Below, piece by piece: positions 21,875-33,379 of a stretch of DNA of 64,000 bases. A program made the position numbers and the translations under genes. The DNA lies in the NCBI GenBank assembly GCA_019916065.1, contig CM034238.1:28755246-28819245 (forward strand). Direction: 5' to 3'. Numbering within the stretch: the stretch's first letter is position 1; each line of letters starts with the position of its first letter. Source of the DNA: Vitellaria paradoxa. Taxonomy: Eukaryota > Streptophyta > Magnoliopsida > Ericales > Sapotaceae. The notes below the pieces were generated by a model. That model did not search any database, had not been told where the DNA came from, and was given only the letters and a program-made list of their open reading frames with translations.

Positions 21875-22130
21875 TCAAGTGCTCTGATCAGGTCCAACTG
21901 AATAAGGCCGGGCAAACCTCTTAACTATCATGGCCATGTACTTCCCCTGATGTTCTGCAAGCGCCAGCTCTGCTTCACTGGGTTTCCTGCTGCCATCCCC
22001 AGAGAAAACTCCAGCACCATAAGGCGAGCCACCTCTGATGGAGTCCATTTTAAACATACCAGCTCCAAAGGTGTATCCAATTGGAACATAGAGCATACCA
22101 TGGTGCGCCAATTGGGTGATTGCTGTCCAA
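21875..22130 (-). CDS. FQR1-like: Quinone reductase (WrbA/FQR1-like), exon 2
   Basis: This is the C-terminal exon of a flavodoxin-fold NAD(P)H:quinone oxidoreductase, an FMN enzyme that reduces quinones by two electrons and protects against oxidative damage. On the minus strand a TTGCAG acceptor (AG at 22132-22131) precedes codons reading WTAITQLAHHGML, then VPIGYTFGAGMFKMD, RGGSPYGAGVF, and an ending about 25 residues after the conserved AEHQGKYMA block. The stop is TGA at 21877-21875. The exon starts with the third base of an Ala codon (phase 2), which matches the donor at 31703. No break is visible in this exon. Confidence 0.92.
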
Positions 22131-23186
22131 CTGCAACGGGAAAAATCAAGCAAAATTTATGGGTTTGCAAATGTTCTGCTGGAATAGCAACTAAAATCTC
22201 ATACAAATCTCCCTCCATTAGAAAACACGTAAGATGCCTGAATGAAGGCAAAGTATATGTTGGGAGCTGCCTCTACTTTTTTTTCAACGCTATGCCAAAA
22301 TGACATAATTTGTCCAAGAGAAGAGGGAAAAAATGAAAAATAAAACTTGGCAAAATGAAGATAATACTTATTATGAAGCTAAGGGGCATCAGAAATGCTT
22401 AACAGAAGAAAGAGGTCTCTGCATGAGGTCTCTGTCATGCGTAGAGTGGTAAATATTCCTATGAACAGGACTCTTTAGAAGATTGTAAGTCAGTATCAAG
22501 ACATGTAAATACCTGAGAATCCCGTTACAGTTGAAATCAGTAAGGCCAAGTATTTTGTTTTTACCTCAGTAATCAAAAATTATTTTACTGTACATGGGGA
22601 ATTCTGCAACCATCTTATGAGTTCCTAGGATTGCTCCTGACGAACTATAATTTAAATTAGTAACATATGTGGCTTTCGGTTATAGTTTGTATTTGGAAAA
22701 TAAGATTGATCTTATTGGAAGAACTGCGTCTAAACTTTTTTTTTTTTCTTTGAATACTTAGGTATCCGGCCAGGTTGTGTGCACCTCTACTAATACTTGG
22801 GGCCCCCTAGAGTTATAGACGGAAGAAATCCTCTAGTGGTCCTGAAAAAATTTGAACTAGTGAAGATTTGTGTCTTAACACCAATGAATAATCTATAATA
22901 ATTTATAAATCTGGATTAACCAATTGTTCTGAAATAGCTTAGTTCTGGTTACTGACGACAAGGCTGCATCCACGACAGGAAAACAGGGGTCATTTCTTCC
23001 CATTCACAAAGATCTAATTAACGGGTGTCATATTGGCTTGCAATGACAGTATTGTCGTCTTCCATTAGAGCTTTGGGATTGGTTTTAAGAAAGATAAAAC
23101 TGCGGATATACAAAAGTACTTTTCCACTTCCCTTTTCTCAAAATAATCCTTATTGAACCTTTCAGCAACATGACAAGTAAACTCAG

Positions 23187-23220
23187 ATAGATAGAGAGAG
23201 AGAGAGAGAGAGAGGGAGAG
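23187..23220. repeat. (GATA)/(GA)n microsatellite in the intron
   Basis: A short GATA run passes into an AG dinucleotide run of about 13 units. It is a likely polymorphic site. Confidence 0.85.
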
Positions 23221-24229
23221 CACTCAAAACATTTAGGGAATGATTTTTTTTGGTAATTAACATTTAGGGAATGGATGCAGTGTTTATAACAAAACAGCCT
23301 GAAAAAAAAAAAAAAAAAAAAAGAATCATAAATGCAACGTGACTGATTAAGACACGAGTCCTGTGCATGCATAAATGTGTCTCAACAAATAGTTCTCGGG
23401 AGAATTTTTTTTTTTTATACTTTATTAGCTTCAAAAAATCTTTATGTAAATTGCATTTTGCACCTTTACACTTTATACCCAATTAACCCAATCTCATTTT
23501 AGTATCTCTACTTTCAATCATAATAATATGCCCCTTACGGTCAAATTTCAATTTGGTCATTCCATCAGCATTCATTAAATGGATGTGACAAAGAATGCCG
23601 CATGCCTAGCATGTGTGATGGACACGTGACATTTTTCATCAATGAATTTGACAAAAGGGTCACATTGATATTTGTCCATAAGTATAATACAATTGAAAAT
23701 ATAAAGAACAAAGTGAACTCCGGAGTAAAGTTTAAGGGTGCATAGTTTAATTTACCCAAAACTTCTTACAAGCTTCCAATTTGGTCTCTTTAAAAACCAA
23801 CATATGGTTCAAGAATATTCTTCCCCTTAGAAATAAGTATTAAATAATGACCTAGTGCAGAAGCAGGAGGGATGCCTGAACTACAAAGGTTGATACATCA
23901 TGCCCGATGCTTTACCCTAAACAAAAAAATATATGGCATAATTTCTTCACAAACACACATTCAAATGTAGTGGCGCCACTTTTAGCTATAATAATTTTCT
24001 TAGTAAGCTCAAGCATTTCCACAAACCTAATGAACTAGTTAATTAGTTCAATCCAACATATTGTCCCACGCCAGACTAACCAATATACTAGTATATTATC
24101 TCATTCGGTTCCAATAGCATAATTCTAACAATTTAATTAGTGTTCCTCACATTGTCTCAAAAAATATTCCTAAGCACGTAGATAATCAACCATGCAAATA
24201 TTCAAGTAATAATACGAAGGCAAAAAAAA

Positions 24230-24968
24230 AAGAAAGACAGAGATTTAACGAGAAAAAACCCAAGCTGGGGGGGGGGGGAACTTAGAATCCTTTACTAGAT
24301 TGCAAGCGGTTTACAAAGCCTCAACCTCTCAATAGACTTGAATCCGTAAACCTCTCTTATTGGCACCTTTTGCTCAAATTCATGGCGCACCCAAACTCTA
24401 GTGACATGAACAATCTTTAATCCTTGAAGATTTGCTGCATCTATGGTTACCACTGAATCCATAGTAATTTACGCTGAATCCACAGCCAAACAAATCCACG
24501 GTACGCAAATCTGAACTCTTTCGGATCACCAATGCACAAAGAAAGTTGAAGGTTGTTGGCTAAGAGTGAGAGAAAACTCTGATCTCTTGAATAACTTACT
24601 CTCTAAATATATTTCTCTTCTGAAATCCCTAAATACGTCCTAAAAAATATAGGGCACAAAATCCTAGGCGAATAGGGCACTGGAAACACAAATCAGAAAA
24701 CTGTCAAGTCGATACTCACAGGTGTGGTCTTCCTACGGTCTTCCAATGCATTCCCGCAACCTTGTCCCGTATGGCCAAACTTTAAAAATAGCCTCTGTAT
24801 TTTCTGTGGCTCAGAGCAATCTTACAACACTGTTCCCGCGAAGTCACCAAGTTCAGAATCCTTTGAAGGCTAAATATTCCATTCTAAACCCAAACTCCAA
24901 CGTCTTAGTCTAAGTCTAAGTTGACACAGTTTCGAACTCTATTTGAACAAGAATTACCAATTTAATAT
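24230..24968. other. Intron stretch with 12-G run and possible old LTR fragment
   Basis: It begins with GATTTAACGAGAAAAAACCC, similar in style to words found in plant LTRs, then a run of 12 G (24267-24278). There is no coding sequence. The origin is unclear. Confidence 0.3.
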
Positions 24969-24973
24969 AATAC
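24969..24973. repeat. Target-site duplication AATAC (left)
   Basis: It borders the copia 5' LTR and is repeated at 30030-30034 directly after the 3' LTR. Confidence 0.9.
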
Positions 24974-25303
24974 TGTAGAGAATCTTGGGTTCTCTGTACT
25001 TTCCGAAATAAGGATAAATCCAGATTTGGTTGTTTTCTAAACATGGTTTTTTTCTATAATTGCTAACTGTAATATCCATTTGATTGATTGTAATTACTAG
25101 CTGTAAAATGGTTGAATCATATTGATTCTTTCCATTTAGTTTTTATTTCTTTCCTAAAATAAAGGGCTGTGGTTACAGAACCTAGCCTATAAAACCAATG
25201 TATATTTTTTGTTTTCATTGTAAGAAGAATAAGTCTGAATTTTTCCCCTTTCTTTGTAGTGTTTTTTTATCTTTTTCTTTTTTTTTTCCACTGCCCAATT
25301 TCA
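24974..25303 (+). repeat. Copia 5' LTR
   Basis: It starts TGTAGAGAATCTTGGGTTC and ends CCAATTTCA. It is closely similar to 29733-30029. Imperfect terminal TG..CA ends are preserved. Confidence 0.9.
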
Positions 25304-25315
25304 TGGTATCAGAGC
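25304..25315 (+). promoter_or_regulatory. Copia primer-binding site (initiator Met tRNA)
   Basis: TGGTATCAGAGC is the standard plant copia primer site complementary to the 3' end of initiator methionine tRNA. It abuts the 5' LTR. Confidence 0.95.
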
Positions 25316-25337
25316 TGGAGTTAGTTGAAACAAAAAG

Positions 25338-26340
25338 ATGTATAAAATAGCCTTGACTGGCGAGCACAAAGATGCTTGTTCTAAGGTCTCTTCGAAAGAC
25401 TCTCAACCCATTCGTAAAAGTTCATCCATTACAACCTTTTCAACCTTTTCTGAAAATTCTTCTCTTCAAATCACAACCACAAAATTGAATGATCACAACT
25501 TCCTTCAATGGCCTTGGTCTGCTCTAATGGTGATAAGAGAACAAGGCCTTCTTGGTTATGTGGATGGGTCAACAAAAAAAAACCTAAGGTAAGAGATCCC
25601 TCTTACTCGATATGGGATGCTCAAAACTCAATGGTTATGGCGTGGATTGTAAACTCAATGGAGGAAAATATCAAGGAGTCTTACCTGTATTATTCCACTG
25701 ATAAGGAATTATGGGATGCATTGATTCTTGCCTTCTCAGACTTGGAAAACTCAGCTTAGATTTTTGACCTTCGAACCAGAGTTTGTGAATTGAAACAAGG
25801 GGAACTAGATGTAACCCAATATTTCAATACCTTGACTCGGTTATGGCAGGAGATTGACCTATTTGTTCATGTTAATTGGTTATGTCCTGATGATGCTGAA
25901 AATACTGAAAGCAGATTGAAAAAGAATGTGTGTATGATTTTTTGGCGGGGTTGAATTTTGACCTTGATGAAGTTAGGGGCTGACTTCTGGGAATTATACC
26001 CCTTCCTTTGATTGCTGAGATTTTTGCTAAAGTTTGTAGAGAGGCAAGTCAAAAATGAGTTATGATGAGTGGGCATAAACCATCATTAACCAAACTTCAG
26101 CCCTAGCTCTCCGTGGCCAAGAATCTCCTAAACACCCAACAAAAAACAGTATTTGGTGTGAATTCTGCAAGAAACCAAGTCACACCAAAGATCGCTGCTA
26201 GAAGTTACACGTTAAGCCGCCACATTGGAACAATAACAGGGCTGGAAATCGAGAATCCTCAATTTTCCATATTTCTGGCAAGAACCAATCTGAACCTAAT
26301 CTCAATACAAAGTAGAATGATTTTGGAGTAGGTACACAAC
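25338..26340 (+). pseudogene. Copia gag (UBN2-type)
   Basis: Frames at 25338-25592 and 25508-25759 cover the gag start: TKLNDHNFLQWPWSALMVI, GLLGYVDGSTKK, then SYSIWDAQNSMVMAWIVNSM and TDKELWDAL. They continue with stops through LRTRVCELKQGELDVTQYF-like residues. A Cys/His remnant occurs near 26155-26200 (WCEFCKKPSHTKDRC in a third frame), the zinc knuckle of the nucleocapsid. The frame change in the Lys-rich A-run near 25575 splits the domain. Confidence 0.8.
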
Positions 26341-26449
26341 TTTCTCTAACTAAAGAACAATTAGAGCAGCTATACAAGCTATTCACACTATCACAGGCAG
26401 CCAACAATACTTCATTACTAGCACAAAGAGGTAATTTTTTCTCAGCCCT

Positions 26450-26708
26450 TAATAGTTGTACTAGCGTTTCAGGACTATGGGTGATTGACTCTGGAGCCAC
26501 AGATCACATGATGGGCTGTGAAAAATTGTTTTCTTCACACAGTCCTACTTTAGGGAATTTTAAAGCTAAAATAACAAATGGATCCCCATCGACAGTGGCA
26601 GGAATTGGAACTATTAAATTTTGTCCTGGTATTGAACTACATTCTGTTTTACATGTACCAAATTTATCATGCAATCTTCTCTCTATTAGTAAGCTAGGAG
26701 AGACTTAA
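26450..26708 (+). pseudogene. Copia aspartic protease
   Basis: LWVIDSGATDHMMG carries the catalytic DSGA (Asp codon 26487-26489). It is followed by FSSHSPTLGNFK, GIGTIKFCPGIELHSVLHVP and NLSCNLLSISKL, the full protease block of plant copia polyproteins. The active site is intact but the polyprotein is broken on both sides. Confidence 0.88.
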
Positions 26709-26869
26709 AGTGCATTGCTCATTTTTTTAGGTCTTTATGTGTGTTTTAGGACCTGACTTTGGGGAAGAAGATTAGCAATGCTAGAGAATGTAAGGGTTTA
26801 TACTCTTTGGGGAGGAAGTCGAACTAAATAAACAGGCTCAAACTATGAGTTATAAGCCTCTTTTGAGAG

Positions 26870-27660
26870 AACAAAAAATTATGTTGCGGCATTGTAGGCT
26901 AGGCCATCCAAGTTTCTCATATTTTCAAACTTTGTTTCCATTACTATTTCATCAATGGAGATTCCTTTAGTGTGAAATTTGTCAATTAGCCAAACATGTT
27001 CGTTCCTCTTTTCCTTCTCAAAATTATAAAACTTCCTCACACTTTACATTAATTCATAGTGATGTTTGGGGTCCCTCACAAGTTAAAAACTCAACGGGAA
27101 AAAAGATGGTTTATCACATTTATTGACGATCACACTCAAGTTTGTTGGGTATATCTTTTGGAAGAAAAATTTGAAATAAAGCAAGTTTTCAAAAGTTTTT
27201 CTGCCATGATTAAAACTCAATATAATGCACCAAATCAAAATTTTCAGAACATATAATGGAAAAGAATATTTTCATTCTACTTTAGGAAGTTTTCTCTTTG
27301 AAAGTGGCATTATACATCAAAGCACTTGCATAATAACCCCACAACAAAATGGCATTGCTGAAAGAAAAACCGTTACCTTCTTGAAGTTGCTAGGGCCATC
27401 ATGTTCACAAATAATGTACCAAAATATTTCTGGGGGCATGCTACCCTTACATTTGATCTCGCTCTTTAGTTCCTCTAAGAGTCTTTGGCGGCACTGCTTT
27501 TGTTCATATCCATGATAATCATAGGAGTAAACTTAAACCCTAAAGCTAAAAAATGTATTTTCTTAGAATACTCTCCTACACAAAAAGGGTATAAGTGTTA
27601 CTCACCAGAAACACAAAAGAAACTATGCTTCCATGGATGTGACATTCTTTGAGCACGAAC
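26870..27660 (+). pseudogene. Copia integrase
   Basis: The pre-integrase zinc-binding block is at 26885-26990 (HCRLGHPSF, then CEICQLAKH). The core includes IHSDVWGPS (first catalytic Asp, about 27055), FITFIDDHTQVCWVYLL, then after a frame change NGKEYFHSTLGSFLFESGI (second acidic region) and PQQNGIAERK (catalytic Glu, 27340-27370). At least three frame changes occur. The enzyme would insert the cDNA copy. Confidence 0.82.
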
Positions 27661-28129
27661 CTTTTTTTACCAAAAATTCCCCTCAGGGAGAAAAAGTTAA
27701 TAAGGATGGAAATTTTGGGATAGCACCTATACCTACTTAACCAGCACCTAAGCCTTCACCTACTTAAACTTGAATTTGAGCCTCCCATTGAGTTACGTAT
27801 AATAGCACCTCCTGAACAGCGACAAACACCACCTCTTGAACAATCACAAACACTACCTGTTGAGCCTACTTTGACCACAAACCAAGGTTCAATGACAGGG
27901 GGAGACTTGAAACTCCAATCACCTGAGCTGAGTGTCTATTCAAGACAGAAGAACACTCAAAAAGTGGAACATCTCATGGATCTCTTACAAAACCATGAAT
28001 TTGAAACCGATCTCAGGTATTGAAACTTCTAACCCACACTTTATTTCTAAGACAATGACCTTGATGTTCCTATAGCTATCAGGAAAAGAACTAGATCTTG
28101 TACCCTACATCCATCTCAAATTTTGTAGC

Positions 28130-28860
28130 TTACAGTACTCGTCAGCATCTGTTCAAGCTCTTGTAACTAATCTATCAACAGTAGAAGTTCCAAAGACTAT
28201 ACAAGAAGCTTTATCAGTACCAAAATGGAGAAACGCAACAATAGAAGAGATGTTAGCCTTGGAGAAGAATAGGACTTGAGATGTTGTAACAATACCGAGA
28301 GACAAATCCCCTGTTGGTTGTAAGTGGGTTTTCACGGTTAAATTAAAGTAAGATAGATCCATTGAGTGCTACAAAGCAAGGTTAGTGGCAAAAGGTTTTC
28401 CTCAAACCTATGGAGTTGACTATCAGGAGATGTTTGCACCAGTGGCAAAGTTAAACACTGTTTCGAGTACTTCTATCTTTGGTAGCAAACTTGGATTGGA
28501 GAACCCAACAACTTGATGTCAAAAATGCATTTCTAAATGGTGAATTGGAGGAAGAAGTCTATATGGAATTGCCACCAGGTTTTAATGAGGCTAAGGTTCA
28601 TGGAAAGGTCTATAAGCTCTGGAAATCTCTTTATGGGCTAAAGCAATCCCCATGGGCTGGTTTGGTAGATTCACGAAGGCTATTTGTCCACAAGGGTATC
28701 GACAAGCTCAATCTGACCACACTCTGTACTATAGACATAAAGACGGTAAAACTACGATTCTCATAGTCTATGTTGATAATATAATCTTAACTAGTGATGA
28801 TGTTGTAGAAATGGAGAGGCTAAAAATACTCTTACAGTAGAATTTGAGATAAAAGATCTA
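28130..28860 (+). pseudogene. Copia reverse transcriptase with altered active site
   Basis: Landmarks are [70 protein letters not shown] (28515-28575) and LYGLKQSP. Then, in another frame, the active-site box reads YVDN at 28769-28780 instead of the family YVDD: the second Asp codon GAT is AAT. Frame changes occur near 28470 and 28660. Both the box change and the frame breaks make it inactive. Confidence 0.85.
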
Positions 28861-29049
28861 GACATATTGAGATATTTTCTTGGTATAGAAAATGGCAAGG
28901 AAATGTGAGTGGAATTTCAATTTCTCAAAGGAAGTATGTTCTAGATCTCTTAAAGGAAATAGGGATGCTACATTGTTACAACCTATGGATACGCCCATAA
29001 ATCCTGAATTAAAGCTTGGAGAACAGTTGGAAAATGCACTAGCTGATAA

Positions 29050-29690
29050 GGGCGGTATCAACATCTAGTAGGAATGCTTATTGATCTTTCTCCGTTACAA
29101 GACCTGATATTGCCTTCGCAGTTAGTGTTGTGAGCCAGTATATGCATTCTCCTTATGCAGAACACACAGAAGCTGTGTATCACAAATTTGAAGTACCTCA
29201 AAAGGGACTCCAGGACGATGTCTATTCTTTAATAAGAATGAAGGAGTGTTGAAGCTTTTACAGATGTAAATTAGGCTGCATCAGTGAAGATAGGAGATCA
29301 ACAACTGGACATTGCGCCTTTGTGTGGAGCAATCTAGTGACTTGGAGAAGTAAAAAACAAACATGGTGCCTAGAAGTAGTGTTGAGGCAGAAATTTAGAG
29401 CTTTAGCACATGGAATTTGTGAATTACTCTGGTTTAAGTTTACTACTGAATGAAATGAAGTTTATGGGGAATGAATCCATGAAAATCTACTGTGGCAAAA
29501 GGCTGCCATTGCATCTTCCATAATCCTGTTCATCATCATAGAACAAAGCATGTAGAGGTGGACCACCATTTTATCAAAGAAGAAATTGAAAGAAGGTACC
29601 ATCCGCGTTGTGTAAGTACCTTCATCACAACAAGGTGCAGATTTATTGACTAAGGGATTATTCAAGCTGTGTTTGTGAAGATAGTTGATA
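29050..29690 (+). pseudogene. Copia RNase H
   Basis: Scattered frames preserve TRPDIAFAVSVVSQYMHSP (29097-29155), DRRSTTGHCAFVW, LVTWRSKKQ, a degraded GICELLWF segment and GADLLTKGLF (29635-29670). These are the blocks of the RNase H end of copia polyproteins. Many stops and small indels are present. Confidence 0.75.
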
Positions 29691-29720
29691 AGCTGGGTCT
29701 ATTCAACATGTTTAGTCCAA

Positions 29721-29732
29721 CATGAGGGGGAG
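29721..29732 (+). promoter_or_regulatory. Copia polypurine tract
   Basis: CATGAGGGGGAG directly precedes the 3' LTR start at 29733. Confidence 0.85.
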
Positions 29733-30029
29733 TGTAGAGAATCTTGGATTCTCTTTATTTTCCGAAATAAGGATAAATCCAGATTTGGTTGTTTTCTAAA
29801 TATGAATTTTTTCCTATAATTGCTAGCTGTAATATCCATTTGATTGATTGTAATTGCTAGATGTAAAATAGTTTGAATCACATTGATTCTTTTCATTTAG
29901 TTTTATTTCTTTCCTAAAATATAGGGTTGTGGTTATAGAACCAAGCCTATAAGAAAAAGAAGTCTGAGTTTTTCCCCTTTCTTTGCAGCACTTTTTATCT
30001 TTTTTATCTTTTTTCCCTACCCGGTTTCA
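29733..30029 (+). repeat. Copia 3' LTR
   Basis: It starts TGTAGAGAATCTTGGATTC and ends CCGGTTTCA, followed by the AATAC duplication. An internal deletion of about 30 bp near 29950 distinguishes it from the 5' LTR. Confidence 0.9.
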
Positions 30030-30034
30030 AATAC

Positions 30035-31703
30035 CTAACATATTCAACATATAATACAATTATTTCCATGTCATCAGCTTTTCCTATATTAGTTAACTCT
30101 CGCTTTAGTTGCTTACAGGGGTAAGTTTCTTGGAGCCAGTTTCTTTCACATGTAAGATTTGTCAATTCGAGCTTTGTGTCTAGATTTTCCCATTTAAGAT
30201 GCAAGGTTGAAACTAAAGCTTCACCTTGGTCTTCAAATGGTTAATAATCCTACTGAATTTCTAGCTAGCTGAAATGATCTGATTCCCAAGCAGTTCAATT
30301 CCTTCAACAGTAAACAAAACTTATACAACCTTGCACATCAAGGGCCTAAATAATAATCATTGACTTGTAAAGCCTGTAAATTCTAGGTTCAAAAATTGAT
30401 TTATAATCCTTAAGAGCCAAGAGACCAGAAACTGAGGGGAAAAGTAACATTTTAGAGTTAAGGAAGCACTGGACTTTGTTAGAGTTGTCAGGGGAAGACT
30501 CAACAATTTTACCACATTAAACAGTACCACAAGAGGCTAATATGAATGGAAGTGAATGCCGAATCTCCTGGGTGACTTATCTGATAGTATTTGTGGTGGA
30601 GGCTTCCCATAGAAAATGAACAAGATCATATTTTTTTCTGATACTTGATATCATGGGCTAGCTCTTGGATGCTTAAAACTAATGTCCATCCTACATAACC
30701 AAGCAATCTATCACGGAGTTTCTAATTATAAATTGAGTTTCTAAATATTTTAGAATTCTTAAAATAGAAGGTTAATAGAACTATAGCTACTATTACAGTT
30801 TCCAATCACGTCTTTGAAGATACTACATTTGATGTTGCCAATTTCTCTTTGTAAAATGTGGGTCAACAAGTAAGCACCTGCTTTCTCATAGTCTGAAAAA
30901 TTTTCCACATAATTTTTCTGTAACGTATTGCAACCTAAGCATAGCCTTGGCAAAGTGAAAATTATAGAGAAAACCCAAAAATGTATTTCCCTACAGCGAT
31001 GACAGCAAATTTAAATATCAACAATGGACTTACTTGGATGTATTACCAGCAATCATCTCGTAAATGAGTATAGGTGTGAGGAGACAAATGCTGAGACATG
31101 ATATAGTTTTACACAGTAATGAGATGGTTAGGAACAAACTCTCTCTGAAGATACTAGTATATGCTACCTGCCCCCCTTTGCTTTTTTATCACTCATTCTG
31201 ACCACAATTAGCAAATTGCTGATGGTACAACAAAAGCCTTACAAAACAAACATTCCAGACAAATATCAATATCAGACACCTTGTAATTTAAATATATGAT
31301 AGATAGTAATATCTTGTATGCTTTTACTCCTAAATAACATACTGAGAAGATACAGCAATTTTTTTCCCCTCCAATAGAATGTCCCAGTGAAAGTGCAACT
31401 AATCCCTAAATCTCTTAACCCACCCCACCAGAACTAGGAGTTGGGTAATGCCAAGAGGAATCAAAATAGTGACACGTGAACATGGAACTTAAGCAAACAA
31501 AAATAATTAATAGCAATTACAAAAAAAAAAAAATAATAATAACAATAATAATAATAATTAATAGTAAATGTTGATTTTCAATTTGAGAAAAATTGAGATT
31601 CACATAGTCAAATACATCAACAATTTGAAATATGATTATGTTTACATACCAAAATATAAATGTATTTAACACGGAAAGGAATTGTAAATTATAATAGACT
31701 TAC
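30035..31703. other. Donor-side part of the host intron
   Basis: I see no gene or element here. There is an AT-rich simple stretch of AAT/AATA units at about 31520-31562. The last bases next to the exon are the splice donor. Confidence 0.5.
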
Positions 31704-32261
31704 GCAGTGGTCTCTTGGCCGCCTCCTTGTGTACCAGTACTCACAAGAACCCTGCAGGCATCCCAGCAAGCTTCTGTTCCTTCCACAGCTGCCCTGTCGA
31801 ATCGAAAAATGCCTTCATTTGAGCAGACATACACCCATACCTTGTCGGGAACCCAAACAACAGTCCATCAGCCTCCACCAACTCCTCCGCTGATATCACC
31901 GGAATCTCATCATCCTTGGGGGGCACTTTCATTTGATCCAAAATCTCAGGGGACAATGTTTCTGGAATCCGATACAAGACGCCTTCAACCCCATCAATCC
32001 CATCAATCCCTTTCTTCATCCTCCTTGCCAAACTTTCCACATGCCCATACATTGAATAAACACCATGAATATTCTTAGCTCTTGTCCACTACCTGCAAAG
32101 ACTCCATCATGAAATGGGGCTGTTGTTGCATCAGTGCTAATAACGCTTTGACCCTCAATTGGGACTGAACCATCACCCCTTTCTGGGTCTTGTGCATCAT
32201 GATCAGATGCATCCAAAGGTGACTTTTTCTTGCTGGGTACACACCCTCCTCCTTTACCCAT
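31704..32261 (-). CDS. FQR1-like: Quinone reductase (WrbA/FQR1-like), exon 1, with two single-base deficits
   Basis: The minus-strand ATG at 32261 opens MGKGGGCVPSKKKSPLD, the N-terminal extension typical of the FQR1-like 2/3 subgroup in plants. The flavodoxin-like domain follows: SMYGHVESLARRMKKG (FMN phosphate loop), SAEELVEADGLLFGFPTRYG, AQMKAFFDSTGQLW and LAGMPAGF. Two breaks are visible. One T is missing from a T-run at 32058-32060, just before SMYGHVE, and one at 31745-31746, just after AGF. With both compensated, exons 1 and 2 would give about 271 residues, the normal size of this subgroup. Either the gene is a young pseudogene or these are homopolymer errors in the assembly. The exon ends GC|GTAAGT. 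Confidence 0.85.
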
Positions 32262-32541
32262 AAAAGGTCAACTATTTCTTGATTTAAAGAGTCACTATTT
32301 ATGTCGATATATCTAAAACAAAGTTAGGCAGTATTGAACTTCGAAGCTCTATCTACACAAAAAATTGGGGCTTACCCACTAGCTATCTTTTCTCTTTTTC
32401 TTCAACCTGTTGATTTTCCAGCAAAAAAAGTAAAAATAAAAAATGGGTTGATTGCGTCAGAATTTATCTTCCAAAACCCTTATTTATTTCGTGTGTATTG
32501 GGGTTTCAAATACTTTTTCTTGCAGTGCAAAGGGTTGACGC

Positions 32542-32583
<42 letters not shown>

Positions 32584-32593
32584 GGGGGGAGAG
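32542..32593. repeat. (GA)n/(CT)n microsatellite in the probable 5' leader of the quinone reductase gene
   Basis: Two GA runs interrupted by GG lie about 280 bp upstream of the start codon. On the gene's strand this is a CT repeat, common in plant 5' untranslated regions and core promoters. It probably lies in or near the leader. Confidence 0.8.
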
Positions 32594-33379
32594 TGAACCG
32601 AGAGCTGTGTAAGAACAACAACAATGGAACCTCACATGGAAGCTTCGCTGGCAGTATAAGCAAAAATAACTTGAGAAGAGAATTAGGTTTGATTTTACAA
32701 TTCAATCCCTCATTAGAGAAACGTTTTTTTCGTCGAGGCCCTTGTGAATCCAAGGAATTTACATTTCATTTTATGTTTTCTTTTTAAATAAGAAAATAAT
32801 TTAAAATGCAAAATGAAGTTTATTAAAAAATACAAAATGAGTTTATATAAAAATACAAAATAATCAAAAGTAATTTTGAATCTTTTTCACCTCAAAAATT
32901 TCAAAACACAAAAAATAAAAATGTCCAAACAAAATGCGTTTTTTAATATTCTTAAAACATAAATTTTAAAACAAAAATAAAAAATAAAAATAGAGGATAA
33001 AAACGCAAACCAAATGTCACTAATTTTAGAAACGCAAAATACCTGCATTTCATTCCATGATCGGGATGGGAGATTTTTTGTGCCCTCAATTGACATAAGT
33101 TTTAAATAAAAGCAGTATTTATTTAGCTTTTAAATGTCAAGATTCTATTTGGAGTAGTTTTAATGGGGGATTCATCTTCAACAAAAGTAGAAATCAGATA
33201 AGAGTCTCTCTCTTACTCTCTCTCTCTAGAATTTCTACTCCTCTAGGGTTAATGTTTCTTCTTTGTCTTCTACTTTCTCTTATTTCTTTTCATTTCCATG
33301 GCAGCTAGGGTTTCTTTGGGGAGCAATAGGCTTAGTCCCACCTTTAAGGCTCCAAATCTTGACATTGCAAGACTTCTTG
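32594..33379. other. Upstream region of the quinone reductase gene
   Basis: It should contain the promoter of the minus-strand gene; I see no strong TATA box. 32780-33020 is a low-complexity stretch of ACAAAAATAAAAA-type words ending GAGGATAAAAACGCAAACCA, resembling the end of a small non-autonomous DNA transposon (compare 21180-21525). 33205-33285 is CT-rich with CTCTAGGGTTAATG, like a plant 5' leader for plus-strand transcription, but no coding sequence follows. Confidence 0.4.

Larger units (their letters stand above)
24974..30029 (+). mobile_element. Complete Ty1/copia element in the host intron
   Basis: The 5,056-bp element has LTRs of 330 bp (24974-25303) and 297 bp (29733-30029), an initiator-Met tRNA primer site, gag, protease, integrase, RT, RNase H and a polypurine tract. 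The protease-integrase-RT-RNase H order is the Ty1/copia order. The 3' LTR lacks about 30 bp near its middle relative to the 5' LTR. All genes have stops and frame changes. It lies on the strand opposite to the host gene. Confidence 0.92.
22131..31703 (-). other. 9.57-kb intron of the quinone reductase gene
   Basis: The donor GTAAGT (31703-31698, minus strand) and acceptor TTGCAG (ending 22131) are consensus, and both phases agree. The intron contains a complete copia element on the opposite strand (24974-30029), an A-run near 23301-23320, microsatellites and otherwise featureless AT-rich sequence. Removing the copia and its duplication leaves about 4.5 kb, so the intron was already long. Confidence 0.85.

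Noticed and set aside
32016..32261. A separate small 81-residue protein
   Set aside because: It is the N-terminus of the quinone reductase that runs out of frame at the one-base deficit near 32058.
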